A DNA stretch of 64,000 bases from Mytilisepta virgata (GCA_028015205.1 CM051521.1:71532314-71596313); one strand, 5' to 3'; positions 12,153 to 24,056 are shown, counted from the first letter of the stretch. The notes: generated by a model from the letters alone, not told the origin. A program made the numbers and translations.

Positions 12153-12398
12153 GTGAAAGAGATTGCTTCAAAAGTTTTGAAGGTAGCAGAAACTGTATAC
12201 GAATCGGTTATAATGAATCAGGCACCAGATGAACCCCCTGTTATTTTACAGTCACCACTTTTAACAGTTATAGCTCAGCGTAGTTCTGTATCAAGGATAA
12301 ACAATTCTAATGTTGATGCTGTTAGTGGGTCATTTAGGATACCGTCTTCAGGCAGTTTGCTCAGCAAATTTGAAAACTCTTCATACATTGATGTGAAG
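12153..12398 (+). CDS. Polycystin-1-like exon 2 of window, pre-GPS region
   Basis: Internal exon of exactly 82 codons, phase 0 at both ends, with acceptor TTCAAAG and donor AAG|GTTTGT. It starts VKEIASKVLKVAETVYESV, a helical segment, and continues with a Ser/Asn-rich extracellular stretch including NNSNVDAVSGSFRIPSSGSL and KFENSSYIDVK. Two or three Asn-x-Ser/Thr sites suggest an exposed, glycosylated region. The open frame continues upstream to 12,051 and past the donor, but that sequence is repeat-derived and intron. A possible branch point, ACTAAT, lies near 12,119. The assignment rests on phase continuity with the flanking exons. Confidence 0.75.
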
Positions 12399-12559
12399 GT
12401 TTGTACATTGTTTGTTAATAATTTAAATATATATGTTTTATTTTTATTTGTAAACTAAGAATATGGCGTATTCTTTCGTATGACTACTCTTTAATGAAAG
12501 CTGATTTTAAGTTATAAATATCAATAATAAAAGTACTTGACTCAAATACTGCCCATTTT

Positions 12560-13584
12560 TTCACATTGACAGTTGACATATTGTTTTTGTCCTGTCTGTC
12601 TGTCCGTTATAAAATTTTGTCATCGCTTTATCTCATACATCATACTTCGGATTTGGATGAAACTTGGCAGAAATATTTGTTAGGATGTATAGATATGCAT
12701 GTGTTCTCGATATTTTTTTATAAATCAATTTTTAACGGCTCGCCGTGGTAAATTATGGACTCAGCCATTTTTCATTATGACTACATGGAAGAAATGTTAT
12801 GCATCTTACTTAGGAATTGGATGAAACTTTGCAGGAATACTTGTTATTCCCACACTTTGAATGAACTTAGGGGATATTTGTAATCGGTCCGTTTGCACGT
12901 CTGTCCGACCATCTGTCCGTCTGTCCGTCAATCCGTCTGTTTGTCTGCCTGTCCGTCCGTTAGATAGCCTTGTCTCCAGAACTCCTCGTTTATTTTTTGT
13001 TTCAGCAAATTTATTTCTTTATAGTATTGTTTCTTACTATGTGTAGATGTGCAATTTTGAAATTCGTTTAAGGGGTCCAATTTTAGGTCCAAAAATGGTC
13101 AAATTGCTAATTTGGCTTTGTCTCTGGAAGTACTCATTCATTTTTTGCTTTAGTGTTTTAGTTTGTTTATAATATTTTTCTTCACTATGTGTAGATGTGC
13201 ATTAAGGTTTTCAATTTTGAAATTTCATTCAGGGTTCCAATTTTCGAACTGAAAATGGTCAAATTGCTAATTTGGCCTTGTCTCCATTCATTTTTTTTTA
13301 GATTTAGCAAATTTATTGCATTGAATTTCTATACAGTATTGTCACATACTGTATGTACATGCGCAATAAGGTTTGAGAATTTTGATTTTCAAAAACTGGG
13401 GCACACAGGGATCGTATTTCGAAAATTGAAAATTAAAACTTGTGACGTAAACTCCTCATTCATTTTTCATTTTATTCTTTTAATTTCCATAAAGTATTGT
13501 CACATACTGTATGTAAATAAGGTTTAAGAAATTTGATTTTCACAGGTGGAAATTTAAGCTTGTGACCTAAACTCATTCATTTTT
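12560..13584. repeat. Degenerate tandem array containing a TCTG/CCGT-rich tract
   Basis: Units of about 110-200 bp recur, marked by TTGTCTCCxGAA, CTCATTCATTTTT, ATACAGTATTGTCACATACTGTATG and AAAATGGTCAAATTGCTAATTTGGC. A pyrimidine-rich microsatellite of TCTGTCCG-type repeats lies at 12,896-12,962. The array resumes at 16,003-16,233 and 16,479-16,620, so it was split by two later insertions (13,585-16,002 and 16,234-16,478). Confidence 0.7.
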
Positions 13585-16002
13585 AGGTCACCTGACCTGA
13601 AAGGTCAAGTGAGCTTTTCTCATCACTTGGCGTCCGTCGTCCGTTGTCGTCGTCTGTTAACTTTTACAAAAATCTTTTCCTCTGAAACTACTGGGCTAAA
13701 TTAAACCAAACTTTGCCACAAGCATCGTTAGGGTATATAGTAAAAAATATGTCCGATGACCTCACCTGCCAACCAACATGGCCCACATGGCTAAAAATAG
13801 AACATAGGGGTAAACCGCAGTTTTCGTCTTATATTTCAAAAACGAAAGCATTTAGAGCAAAACTGACATGGGGTAAAAATGTTTATCAGGTCAAGATCTA
13901 CCTGAAATGAAATTTTCAGAGGAATCGGTCAACCCTTTGTTGGGTTATTGCCCCTGAATTGTTAATTTTAAGGAAATTTTGCACTTTTAGTTTATTATCT
14001 TATCCCAATGAAACATATGGGTAAACCATGTCTTATATTTCAAAAAGGAAAGCTTTTAGAGCAAAACTGACGGGTCAAGATCTACCTGCCATGAAATTTT
14101 CAGACGAATCGGTCAACCCTTTGTTGGGTTATTGCCCCTGAATTGTTAATTTTAAGGAAATTTTGAAGTTTTAGGTTATTATCTTGAATATTATTATAGA
14201 TAAAGACAAATTGTAAACAGCAAAAATGTTCAAAAAAGTCAGAGCTACAAATAAGTCAACATGACCAAAGTCATCCATTGACCCTTATAGGAGTTTTTGC
14301 CTTTAAAGACTGCATCCAGCGTAAACTTACCTTTAAAGATCTTTTTCTCTCAAACCACTGGACCAGTTGAGACCAAACTTTAGTGGAATAATCCTTGGGT
14401 GGCCCCCTTCCAAATTTATATCCGGCATCCCCAACTGCCAAGAACATGGCTGCTGTTACTAAAAATAGAAAAAAAGGGGAGGGGTGAATTTCAAAAATCT
14501 TCTTCTCTGAAACTACTTTGCCAAATGGAACCAAACTTTACCACAAACATCATTAGGGTATCTATTGTAAAAAACATGTCCGATGACCCCACCTGCCAAC
14601 CAACATGGCCGACATGGCTAAAAATAGAACATAGGGGTAAACCGCAGTTTTTGTCTTATATTTCAAAAAACGAAAGCATTTAGAGCAAAACTGACGGGGT
14701 AAAAATGTTTATCAGGTCAAGATCTACCTGAAATGAAATTTTCAGACGAATCGGTCAACCCTTTGTTGGGTTATTGCCCCTCAGTTGTTAATTTTAAGGA
14801 AATTTTGCACTTTACGTTATTATCTTAAATATTATTATAGATAAAGACAAATTGTAAACAGCTGAAATGTTGAACAAAGTATGATCTACAAATAAGTCAA
14901 CATGACCAAAGTCATTGATTGACCCATTATAGGAGGTTTTGCCCTTTAAACACGGCATCCTTAAAAGACCTTTTCCTCTCAAACCACTGGGCCAATTGAG
15001 ACCAAATGGTCCTTGGGTGGCCCCCTTGCAAAATTATGTCTGGCATCCCCGACTTCCAACTGACATGGCTGCTGTTACTTAAAATAGAAAAAAAGGGGGG
15101 GGGGGTGAATTTCAAAAATCTTCTTATATGAAACTACTAGGCCGGTTGGAACCAAAGTTGGCACAATGGTCCTTAGGTTTTCCTCTCTCTGAAATATATC
15201 CAATGACCCGGACTGTTAACCAAGTTGGCCGCCACAGCCGAACTTAGGGCCCTATAGGAAAATTCATTGAAAAATCTTTGTCTGAAACCACTTGACCTAT
15301 AGGAGCAGGACTTGGCAGCATTGGTCCTTAGGAGGTCCTTTTTCAGAAATGTGTCTGATTTCGTGGACTGTGAACCAATATGACCACCACAGCAGAACTT
15401 AGTTTAACATAGGACCGTATGGGAAATTCACTCAAAAATCTTCTGGTCTGAAACCACTAAGTCAATTAGAATTAGACTTGGTAGCAATGCTCCTTAGATG
15501 GTTCTCTTTCAGAATTTTGTGCGATGACAGAGACTGTCAACCAAGATGGCCGCCACACTCGAACTTAGTTTAACATAGGGCCCTATGAAAAAATTCATTG
15601 AAAAATCTTCTTGTCTAAAACCACTTGACATATTGGAGCCAGACTTGGGAGAGGTCCTTTTTCAGAAATGTGTCCGATCACCCGGATTGTCAACCAAGAT
15701 GGCTGCCACACTGAACTTTGTTAAATATTGGACCCTATAGGAAAATTCATTTAAAAATCTTCTTGTCTGTTCTTAGCCAGTTGGAACAAGACTTAGCTTA
15801 AATGGTCCTTAGATGGTTCTCTTTTAGAAATGTATCCGTTGACCTGGACTGTCAACCAAGATGACTGCCACAGCTGAAATAAGTTTAACATAGAATCCTA
15901 TAGAAAAACCAGCCAAATTGACTGCAACACTTAAATTTATAGGTCTGCTTAAGGTGAAAAGTTAAATCAAGGTGAGCGATACAGGCTCTTGAGAGCCTCT
16001 AG
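13585..16002 (+). mobile_element. HINE-like element, copy d (2.4 kb), with segmental duplication
   Basis: The left end is CATTTTT|AGGTCACCTGACC with palindromic partner GGTCAAGTGAGCT. The right end is hairpin GGCTCTTGAGAGCC plus TCTAG|TT. A block of several hundred bp with AACCGCAGTTTTxGTCTTATA and AATCGGTCAACCCTTTGTTG occurs at 13,700-13,990, partly at 14,030-14,190, and again at 14,540-14,830. From 15,150 to 15,900 a second module repeats about every 148-167 bp. It sits in the array at 12,560-16,620, whose uninterrupted units show that no bases were duplicated on insertion. Confidence 0.7.
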
Positions 16003-16233
16003 TTAATTTTATGCTTTTAATTTCTATACAGTATTGTCACATACTGTATGTAGATGGGCAATAAGGTTTTAGTATTTTGATTTTCAAAAATTGGGGCCTA
16101 CAATTTTTGCTTACTATCTGTAGATATGCGAAAAGGTTTTGGATTTTGAAAATGGATAAAGGTTCCCAAATTTGGGACCGAAAATGGTGAAATTGCTGAT
16201 TTTGCATTGTCTCCGGAAATACTCATTCGTTTT

Positions 16234-16478
16234 AGCGCACCTGACCCAAAGGGCAGGTGAGCTATTTCCATCACTTTTCGTCCGTCGGCCATCAACATTT
16301 CACGTATTCCATGATGGCCGTCAGAGGAAGACTTATGGGAATTCCATACAAACGACTTCTTCAAGCAAATTACTGAATGGATTGAAACCAAATATGGCAT
16401 CGATGTTAATCTCAAGGTCCTTTAGCAATGAACAAATGTAATATCAGGTGAGCTATACAGTCTCCTTGGAGCCTGTGG
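16234..16478 (+). mobile_element. HINE-like element, copy e, minimal 245-bp form
   Basis: The left end is CGTTTT|AGCGCACCTGACCC with palindromic partner GGGCAGGTGAGCT. The right end is GTCTCCTTGGAGCC followed by TGTGG|TTTG. The internal array is almost gone, so this copy defines the two ends and shows that the array is dispensable. It is flanked by the same host repeat as copy d. Confidence 0.7.
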
Positions 16479-16620
16479 TTTGTTTTGTTCATAATAGTGT
16501 ATCTTCACTATGTGTAGATGTGCAATAAGGTTTCCAATTTTAAAAATTGATTCAGGGTTCCAATTTTCAGACTGAAATTGTGAAATTGCTAATTTTTCAC
16601 TGTTAATTGTTTTTTGACTT

Positions 16621-17560
16621 GTGCAGTGCGGGGATTGACATCGTTTATGATGACTCCAATTTCTAGTTTATTAAATCTTTTAGTGGTTTTATTTGTTTAT
16701 GATATTTTTCTTCACTATGTTATGATAGAAATGCGCTTAAAATGACATACATTTGGTGAGCAAAAACAAACTTTAATTTCCATTACTTCCCTCCGTCCAT
16801 AAATTGTTATTTTGACCAACCTTAAAGCAGTGGTTTAAGTGATAGTCTTTAAGAATTAAAGACCTTCTTCTATTGGAAAAATAGATTTAAGGATCTTTAA
16901 CCACCGATTTTAACCGTTGAACCAAATTTGAATCAAACTTTGCAGTATTGTTTAGTTGTATCTGATGATTGAGAGCCATGTTAAATGCGCATATCAATGA
17001 AGTGGCTGTGATGGTTTCTATGTCGTTTTGGACGAATCGTGCACTGGTTAGAAATCAGGAGTTCCAAAATAGCCTGCAGTTATAAAACGTGTTTTCGAGT
17101 TCTTCGTCAAAAAGACTAGAGGAGTGTTATTATTTACACAAATGCGTGCGGTATTGGGCTTACATTGTAAAACAGACATTTTCAAGACTAATGTTTTGAT
17201 CACATCCTGATAATATTCACCTTATCAGGGAGAATCCAAACTTTCAGGGTGATATAAAGAACTTTCCAATCCTAACTACTTTCTTTTACAAAGAGTAATA
17301 GTTTTTGTTTACCTGTACGCGTGTAAGAATGTGCACAGTGTTTGTTATTTCAAAACAAAAACGCAATCGCAGTCATAACTTGCTGGTCTGCATTCTTATT
17401 TTAAATGAGCGTAATTTATGCTTTTGGATTCAATGCTCTCTGTAGACGAGTAATAAAATCTATTTTTAAATATACTACATCAACTATAGACTTTACAATA
17501 AGTTATGACAAATTAACAAAACTTTTTAATCTGAAAAGAAGTTTAAAACATTGAAATGCG
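16621..17560. other. Intronic stretch without recognised features
   Basis: After the last unit of the split array the sequence is unremarkable. I found no open frame or repeat to support. Confidence 0.4.
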
Positions 17561-17799
17561 ATGTTATATGTACTCAATGCAAATGCATTTTGGGCTAATT
17601 TTTTTTTAGAAATGTTTAAAATTCAAATAAATGATATAAAGTTTATAGATATATTTTTGGAAGTTTTTAATTTTTCTGCGAAAGTTAGACTTTTGTGTAT
17701 AAATAGTACCCAAAATCAGTTTTGCAAATGGGTAGGAATTTTAATCATTTCTGTGACAAATATGTCTTTTGATCACCTACATTTGCTTCAATATAACTC

Positions 17800-19895
17800 A
17801 AAGTCAGGCAAAGACATCGGCAAAGTCAGGTGTACAACATACCTCGGATTTGACTCATGCATCTTATGTTCAATCAGATGACCTTCGATTCCAGTTTAAA
17901 AACTCAGATCTATTCAACAAAATTCGTCCCTGCTATATTCAGTTACATGACATCTTCAACTATAATGACACTGAACAATTGTTCAATCTCTAAATGCAGG
18001 GCAAAAAAATGTAAAACGTGTAACATTCTAATTACTGACACAACCTTCATCAGTTATTTGACAAAGAAAACATATAATACCAGAAGCTTTGATGGTCTGG
18101 GCTGTAAATCAGAGAATGTAGTCTACGGTTTAGAATATAATATATGTTGACTTGTTTATGTCGGGGAAACAAAAGGTAGACTTAGCAAACGCATGAATGG
18201 CCATCGCTCAAGTGTAAACAGCAGCGATTTTCCTGAAGTCTACATCACTTCAACCTACCTGACCATTCTATTCTTTCAATGAAAGTCCGGATTATTGAGA
18301 AAATTTACCATCCTAACAATAATCCTAAATTAAATACACCTTTACGTAGACAAAAAGATGAATAGCGAATTCGCACCTTGAGGACTGCAATACCATATGG
18401 AGGCATTGACAAAATCGATAGTGTAGGTATTCTATCAAGTCCTAGCTGTAGTGATCTGAATGTGTTGAAGCTATTTCCTAATCATCAATCACGTAAACGC
18501 AGTCGTGGCAATATATATTATACAAAGCATCAATGTCATGCTGTTTCTAACAAACAACCTTTCATACAACAACCATTAGGTCTTCATCATATTCGCACTA
18601 AATTATTTTCTTTACCCCTCCGAAAACTACACACTTTATATCAAGCCTGTTTAGACAGTAGAACTACTGATTCTAATTCACCTAGATTCGCTTTCAGAGT
18701 GGGCTTAAGCTGTGAGATCGTTCGGAGTGATAAACTTAGAAGGTCTATGAGTAAAAAAGGAACATCAGTATTTAGCAACCGATGCTGCCAAGACTTTGTC
18801 CGCCATTTCATGACAAATATGTTGTTGTTCCTGTAGATAAGTCCCCTTATAACATCGTTTTTGTATGCAAAATTTACTATATTCAGTGCTTGGTTAATGA
18901 ACTAGGGATTGCTAGTTCACTTGGCAATCCTACCTATAAGCTACTGCACTTCCAAAGGAAGAAATAACCGGCAATCATAGATCGGTCTTATCATCATTAG
19001 GTATTTCCATCAAAGATGAAGATTGTGATCTTCTTACCATGTACTGGATACCAAAGTTACACAAGTGTCCATACACACAGCGTTTTATAGCTCGATCTGC
19101 CAAGTGTTCCACCAAACCATTGTCTCAAATTTTAGCTTCTATTTTAACAATTGTCAAAACGGGCCTCCAAAGTTATTGTGAAACAAGCTATCCAAGGAGT
19201 GGCATCAATCAATGTGGATATTAAAGACCTCCAATGACTTAAAGGATATTTTACAATATCGGTCGATTTCAATCTGTAACAACATTTTATTTCTCTACTC
19301 TCTATACCACCATTCCTCATTCACAACTGAAGGAGAAGTTGAACGATCTAATCCATCGATGCTTTCAAAATAAAAATGGCAACAACAGATTCATATACCT
19401 TGTCATTGGTAAATATAAATCATATTTTGTTAAAAACCACTCCAAAGACTTGGATATTTTACGATCATGGTTCATTTCAGTCTTTACAGCATAACAACAG
19501 TTGATTTCTGTACCCTCTATACCACCATTCCTCATTCCAAAAATGAACGATCGAATCCATCGATGCTTTCTAATTAAAAATGGCAACAGCCGATTCATAT
19601 ACCTTGTCATTGGTACAGATACATCATACTTTGTTAAAAACCACTCTAAATCTAACAAAAATATACAGAGGACGAAATTGTCCTAATGATTGAATATTTG
19701 TTCAATATGGGTACTAATAGTGCGCCACTCCTGGTTGACTTGTTTCTTTACTCATATGAGACAGACGTCCTTGACGGGCTTCTTAAGGAAAAACAGAAGA
19801 AGTTAGCCCGTACCTTTAATTTCTGCTTCTGCTACGTAGATGATGTTTTATCACTCAACAATTCACGTTTTGGGAATTGGTTCAGGACCCAATAA
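17800..19895 (+). pseudogene. Decayed Penelope-like element with GIY-YIG domain ahead of the reverse transcriptase
   Basis: The order on the + strand is as follows. A cysteine-rich segment (KCRAKKCKTC) lies at 17,990-18,032. Next is a GIY-YIG-type segment (SENVVYGLEYNIC, an in-frame TGA at 18,148-18,150, then LVYVGETKGRLSKRMNGHRS). A linker of about 500 bp follows, then reverse transcriptase: KYVVVPVDKSPYNIVFVCK near 18,800, YWIPKLHKCPYTQRFIARSA at 19,042, NMGTNSAPLLVDLFLYSYE near 19,705, and catalytic YVDDVLSLNNSRFG at 19,833. In canonical Penelope elements GIY-YIG follows the reverse transcriptase. An N-terminal position is typical of the permuted Naiad/Chlamys groups, and Naiads are known from invertebrates. 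Stops, frameshifts and an internal 215-bp duplication make this copy dead. Confidence 0.75.
19270..19680 (+). repeat. 215-bp tandem duplication inside the reverse transcriptase
   Basis: The block from CTACTCTCTATACCACCATTC through TATACCTTGTCATTGGTA and GTTAAAAACCACTC occurs twice, with an offset of 215 bp (TCTATACCAC at 19,301 and 19,516). Both copies encode the same palm region (RCFxxKNGNxRFIYLVIG, YFVKNHSK). The copies differ at a moderate number of sites, so the duplication followed or accompanied inactivation. Confidence 0.8.
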
Positions 19896-19899
19896 ATTA

Positions 19900-20104
19900 G
19901 TCAAAATGGAAGGTCAAGAGTCAAGGCCGATGAAAAAGTCCCTGGCAACCATTATATTTGCGTGTAGGATTCTATATTTTAGCTTTTCAAGTCAATATTA
20001 AGGCAAAAATGAGACGGTATACATTAAATAGCAAAATAATCGTTGATTCAAGATCTACACAAAAAATTACACTTGAGCGATTCAAGCTCTTGATGAACCT
20101 TTTG
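19900..20104 (+). mobile_element. HINE-like 3' end fragment
   Basis: Only the right terminus is recognisable: TTGAGCGATTCAAGCTCTTGATGAACC followed by TTTTG|TTT, matching the ends at 15,985-16,002 and 43,200-43,225. The left part merges into unassigned sequence, so the start is approximate. Confidence 0.45.
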
Positions 20105-20109
20105 TTTAT

Positions 20110-20880
20110 ATGTTGAGCAATAACTCCAGTATACCCTGACCGATTTTCTCCAAACTTTAAAACATTCTTACAAATGGTGGTATGAGGTTCTTTTAGACGA
20201 TTTTCACTTTTGTTGTTCCAGGATTATGGGACTTAGATTTTCCAATTATAAGCAATTTTTTACATGCCCTTCACTAACTCCAGCTCGCAATGCCATTTTT
20301 TTTTCAAACTTTTACACATCTTACAAATGGTGGCTGACGGTCTATATACGTTTTCACTATTTTCATTTTTGTAGTTCCAGAGTTATGGGACTTACATTAT
20401 CCAAATATACCAATTTCCACACGTCCTGCCTAACTCCAGCATGTCTTTACCGATTTTTTTCAAACTTTTACACATCTTACAAATGGTGGTTTGAGGGTCT
20501 GTATACGTTTTGACGATTTTCATTTCAGTCTTCCAAGAGTTATAGGACTTGCATGTGTAGATTGTACAAATATAAGCAATTTTTCACATGTCACGCATGT
20601 ACGACTTGACTATTTCTTTTCAGACTTTTACACATTCCTACAATTGGTTGTCTGAGGGTCTGTATACTTTTTGACAATTTTCATTTTTCTCGTTCCAGAG
20701 TTATGGGATCAAATATAAGCAATTTCCCACATGTTGTGCACAACTCAGGCACGTCTTCACCAATTCTCTCCAAACTTTAAAACATTGATACAAATGGTGG
20801 TTTGAGGGAGGGTCTGTATACCTTTTGAAGATTTTCACTTTTGTTGTTCCAGAGTTATGGGACTTACATTGAAAAAGTAA
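20110..20880 (+). repeat. Tandem array, five units of about 157 bp
   Basis: GAGTTATGGGACTTACAT or a close variant recurs near 20,221, 20,381, 20,537, 20,698 and 20,851, a spacing of 153-161 bp. Each unit also carries TTTCAAACTTTTACAC, ACAAATGGTGGTxTGAGGGTCT and a TTTTCACTTTTGTTGTTCC block. Units have drifted by roughly the same amount from each other. Open frames across it are repeat-encoded. Confidence 0.85.
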
Positions 20881-21486
20881 CATGAAACTTAATTTGCTAA
20901 AAAAAATCTATATTTTCATATTCCTTCAAAACTTCATACCTGTTGCTGAGGACGGGCGTATCATGTGCATAAGACACAGCAGTTTATTTGATTATTCGGA
21001 GGTGATGCTTTGAAAATCGTCATTTTACGTTATATCTATGTAAATTTCCCGTCAAAATTGTAATTTGTAAGACCACAATGCGAGAAAATAAGGATGGCCA
21101 CCGCCATTTTTATTTCATATTTCAAGAAAGCTCAGTAGTAGCTACATTTATGCAAAATATTTTGCAATTCTAAATTTGGTCGATTCGGTATCGTCCAATC
21201 TTAAATTAAGATCTTTTTAATGACTGCCTGGGCAGTTGAAACCAACTTGGCAGCAAGTTCCCATAGAATATTTGGTTTAAAAATTGAATCTACCACCACA
21301 GTTCCACCATTTAGTTATAATAATGTTTGAATGTTAAAACTTGATGAGGAATACAGTTTACTTAGAATTTCCTTCTTGAAGACTAATTTAACAACACTGT
21401 CATGACTGTGGTAAAACAATGCTTTTGTATTATATTTTGCATATTCTGTTGACTTGTATAATTTACAAATTGTTTTATCATGACAG
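20881..21486. other. Intron upstream of exon 3 of window
   Basis: Nothing recognisable except the acceptor TGACAG at 21,481-21,486 and a short stretch near 21,230 (GGGCAGTTGAAACCAACTTGG) that resembles an internal module of the HINE-like family. Confidence 0.4.
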
Positions 21487-21964
21487 GTCCTTAGTTCACA
21501 GACAAATCCTTATGTATGGGATAATTCAGCAAAATTTGTGAATAGTCCTGTATTAACATTAGATATATATCAAGAGGAAGGGGAGATAATCAGTGTCAAC
21601 AATTTAGAGGAAGATATTGTCGTAGATATATTGGTTGACTCTTCTGCATTGAAAACTGAATTATTTAAGCTGCCATTAGATAATGCCTTGCATGTTCATT
21701 TATTTACTGTTCGTTCTAGTGACAGTGTTCTTAGTGTTTTTGTACAACCGGAGGAAATAACTAGTAAAATTGACGTTTTTGTGAAATATGGCGATTTACC
21801 CACTGTGAATGATTTCGACTGGAATACAACAATCCCTCATGATGTTATAGAAACGACTGATGATAATGATTTACATAATGAGCTGGCTCATCGTGTTTTC
21901 CTATCTCAAGATTACATTAGGCAATATGGACCAGGAACGTATTATATTGGTTTCCATGCACAGG
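21487..21964 (+). CDS. Polycystin-1-like exon 3 of window, GAIN-like region
   Basis: Largest pre-GPS exon: 159 codons plus one base, acceptor TGACAG, donor CAGG|GTAAGA; enters in phase 0 and leaves in phase 1. It begins VLSSQTNPYVWDNSAKFVNS. The NP-Y/F-W pattern is common just ahead of beta-rich juxtamembrane segments in PKD1-like proteins. Alternating hydrophobic strands follow (VLTLDIYQEEG, LHVHLFTVRS, KIDVFVKYGDLP), then ETTDDNDLHNELAHRVFLS and YGPGTYYIGFHAQ. This fits the extracellular beta-sandwich that holds the GPS strand. I recognise the fold context rather than a strict motif. Its phase-1 end joins exactly to the GPS exon at 43,420 across a 21-kb intron full of transposons. Confidence 0.85.
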
Positions 21965-22800
21965 GTAAGAGTTTTATGATCTAATGTCTTCTGTGGTGTA
22001 GTTGCTCGGTTGATGATCTACAAAGAGTACTAAAAGAAGTATTGAATTCTTATAATAACAGATGACGTTTACTTTTAATTTATTTAAATCTTTTGGTAAT
22101 GAGTATTGCTTTGAATTACTACCATACGTTTTAATACCATAAGTTTTTTTACGTCGTAGTATCTGATGGCTTTCGTCTTTGATATATTTAAACCACGTAC
22201 TGTGAAACACTTATTATTTGTTGTACACCAATTTTGGTGGATATCGTGGACAACCCTTTCCACCAATTTAAAAACCCAATGAAATATTTATATCAATCAC
22301 TTTCTTTTAATACGAAGATGTTCGTGTTCATTACCAACTATGGCCAAGAATGCTTCCTCTTTGTTTGACTTTTGTACATTCAAACGGATGAGGAAGTCAG
22401 AATGATCATGATGGAATATGGGCTTAGATTATAAATGAAAATGTAGAAATACTTCAAACAATGTACGCGTTATGTTTATTTTTGAACAGTTCGCCACTTC
22501 CAGTGAGCCATCGTAAAGTGTTCATGTAAGGTTTATTATTATACGGTTTTTATTACTCAATTAATTTTTTAATTAGTAATTTCTTTGGTTTAGTTTCTAG
22601 CTTGGGTAACAAACATCGTTATAACAACATTTTGTTTTGATTAAGCCTTTAATTGTCATTTGTAAATATTAATCAGATTTTACACAAACATATCGATGAC
22701 CTTGTTGATTACACTTCAAAGTAAATCTGTCGCATAATAGAAACATACTTTATATTTAACTGTTGAGTTTGAACGCTTTTCACCAACAATAACTCAATAA

Positions 22801-22952
22801 CTGTGGTACTTTAAGTTTATTTTAGTTTTATTACTTATCAATATTATTTTTTTGTTGAGAAATTTGAAATCCACGAAATTAAGAACCCACGAATATGTCT
22901 TTTTTCCGCAATCCACAAAAATTGATGTCAACGAAATTAACCGAATCCACAG
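22801..22952. mobile_element. Short MITE with CTGTGG termini
   Basis: The ends AATAACTGTGG and CCACAGTTATT are inverted. The right half carries several degenerate copies of ACGAAATT / CCACGAA, the same motif that marks the larger element at 31,285-32,174. About 150 bp, with no coding capacity. Confidence 0.55.
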
Positions 22953-23280
22953 TTATTCTTTTTAGCAAATTTTATACCGGTATTCAGCCAAATGCAACTG
23001 ATATATAATCATATATAAAACTGAATTACAGTCAAACATAAATTGCTCCTTTTCCAGACGAAAGAATTAATCCACCCATTATCAGATATGACCTATTTCA
23101 AAGTATACCAGTATACCAGTATTAAAGAGCAACAGGAAAAAGACATGCATCCACAAGACAAAATCACATTGAATAAATCGTCTATATGGTAAACAGATCT
23201 AGCGTAGATTACTATAAATTTAATTTATTAAATTGCTAATTACATTCCAAAATTCATGCTAAGAATTACAATAACTAGAT

Positions 23281-23388
23281 GACCCCCAAGGTTCCCATTG
23301 TCACAGAGGCTCTTAATGTCAATTTATACGGCTCTCTGAATTTCTTCGAAATTTTTTGATTTTTTTTTTAATTTTCGAGTGGCGGCCC
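23281..23388 (+). repeat. Left part of a split host repeat
   Basis: This segment, ending GAGTGGCGGCCC, continues at 28,958 (GCCCTCTTGGATTTTCCAATATG) after the 5.6-kb insertion. The rejoined context resembles 29,087-29,120 (ATGGCAGCCATGTTGGATTTC), so the target was itself a repeat unit. Confidence 0.6.
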
Positions 23389-23752
23389 CCAGCAGGCACA
23401 CAATGTTGTTTTCAACATTGAAATAACGTTGTCTCCTAACATTGATATAATGTTGAATTTTGGTTGGATTTGTAGGTTGGATAACCGTTGTAGTTTCAAC
23501 GTTGAAACAATGTTGTTAATTTAACATTGAAACTACATTGCTTTGTAACATTGAATCAATGCAACATTATAAATGTAAAAACAACCATATAGGGTTCTGT
23601 CCTAGAATAGGCCTACTTAGTTTAGCAGTTGGTTATTCAGGATAGCTATCCAATTAAGTGTTAGCTCGTCCCAGTTTTAATACTAATTTTTTTGTATTGT
23701 CTCGTACACCCCATTACAAATTTGGTAACTTAGTCAAGATCATTTTTGACAA

Positions 23753-24056
23753 GGCCATACCAAATTGATTTTTAATTCTTTGGATTTTGCCACTCCGTCC
23801 TTTGGACGATGTAAATTAAGAAAAAAATTGCGTCATTTTGCAAAAATGCTGAAAATTCGCCCCAAATTTTTAATTTTTCAATAAATTAGGAATAAATTTT
23901 GCCCCCTCCTAAATTTTTTTTTATAAAAATTTAGATTTTTGCAATATTTTATTTGAAAATTTTTTATCAGCCCTCAGTCTTCAAGAAAGTAAAAAAAAAA
24001 TCACCTATTTTTGCTGTCCAAAAATCCAAAGAATGAAAAATTAATTTGGTGTGGCC
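23753..24056. mobile_element. 304-bp MITE with 36-bp inverted termini
   Basis: GGCCATACCAAATTGATTTT and the following bases at 23,753-23,788 are mirrored at 24,020-24,056 (ATTAATTTGGTGTGGCC end). The arms differ at a few positions only. There is no open frame and the target duplication is unclear. It is nested inside the 23,389-28,957 element. Confidence 0.7.

Noticed and set aside
12861..13046. Open frame rich in SVRPSV repeats
   Set aside because: Encoded by the TCTG/CCGT microsatellite in the tandem array.
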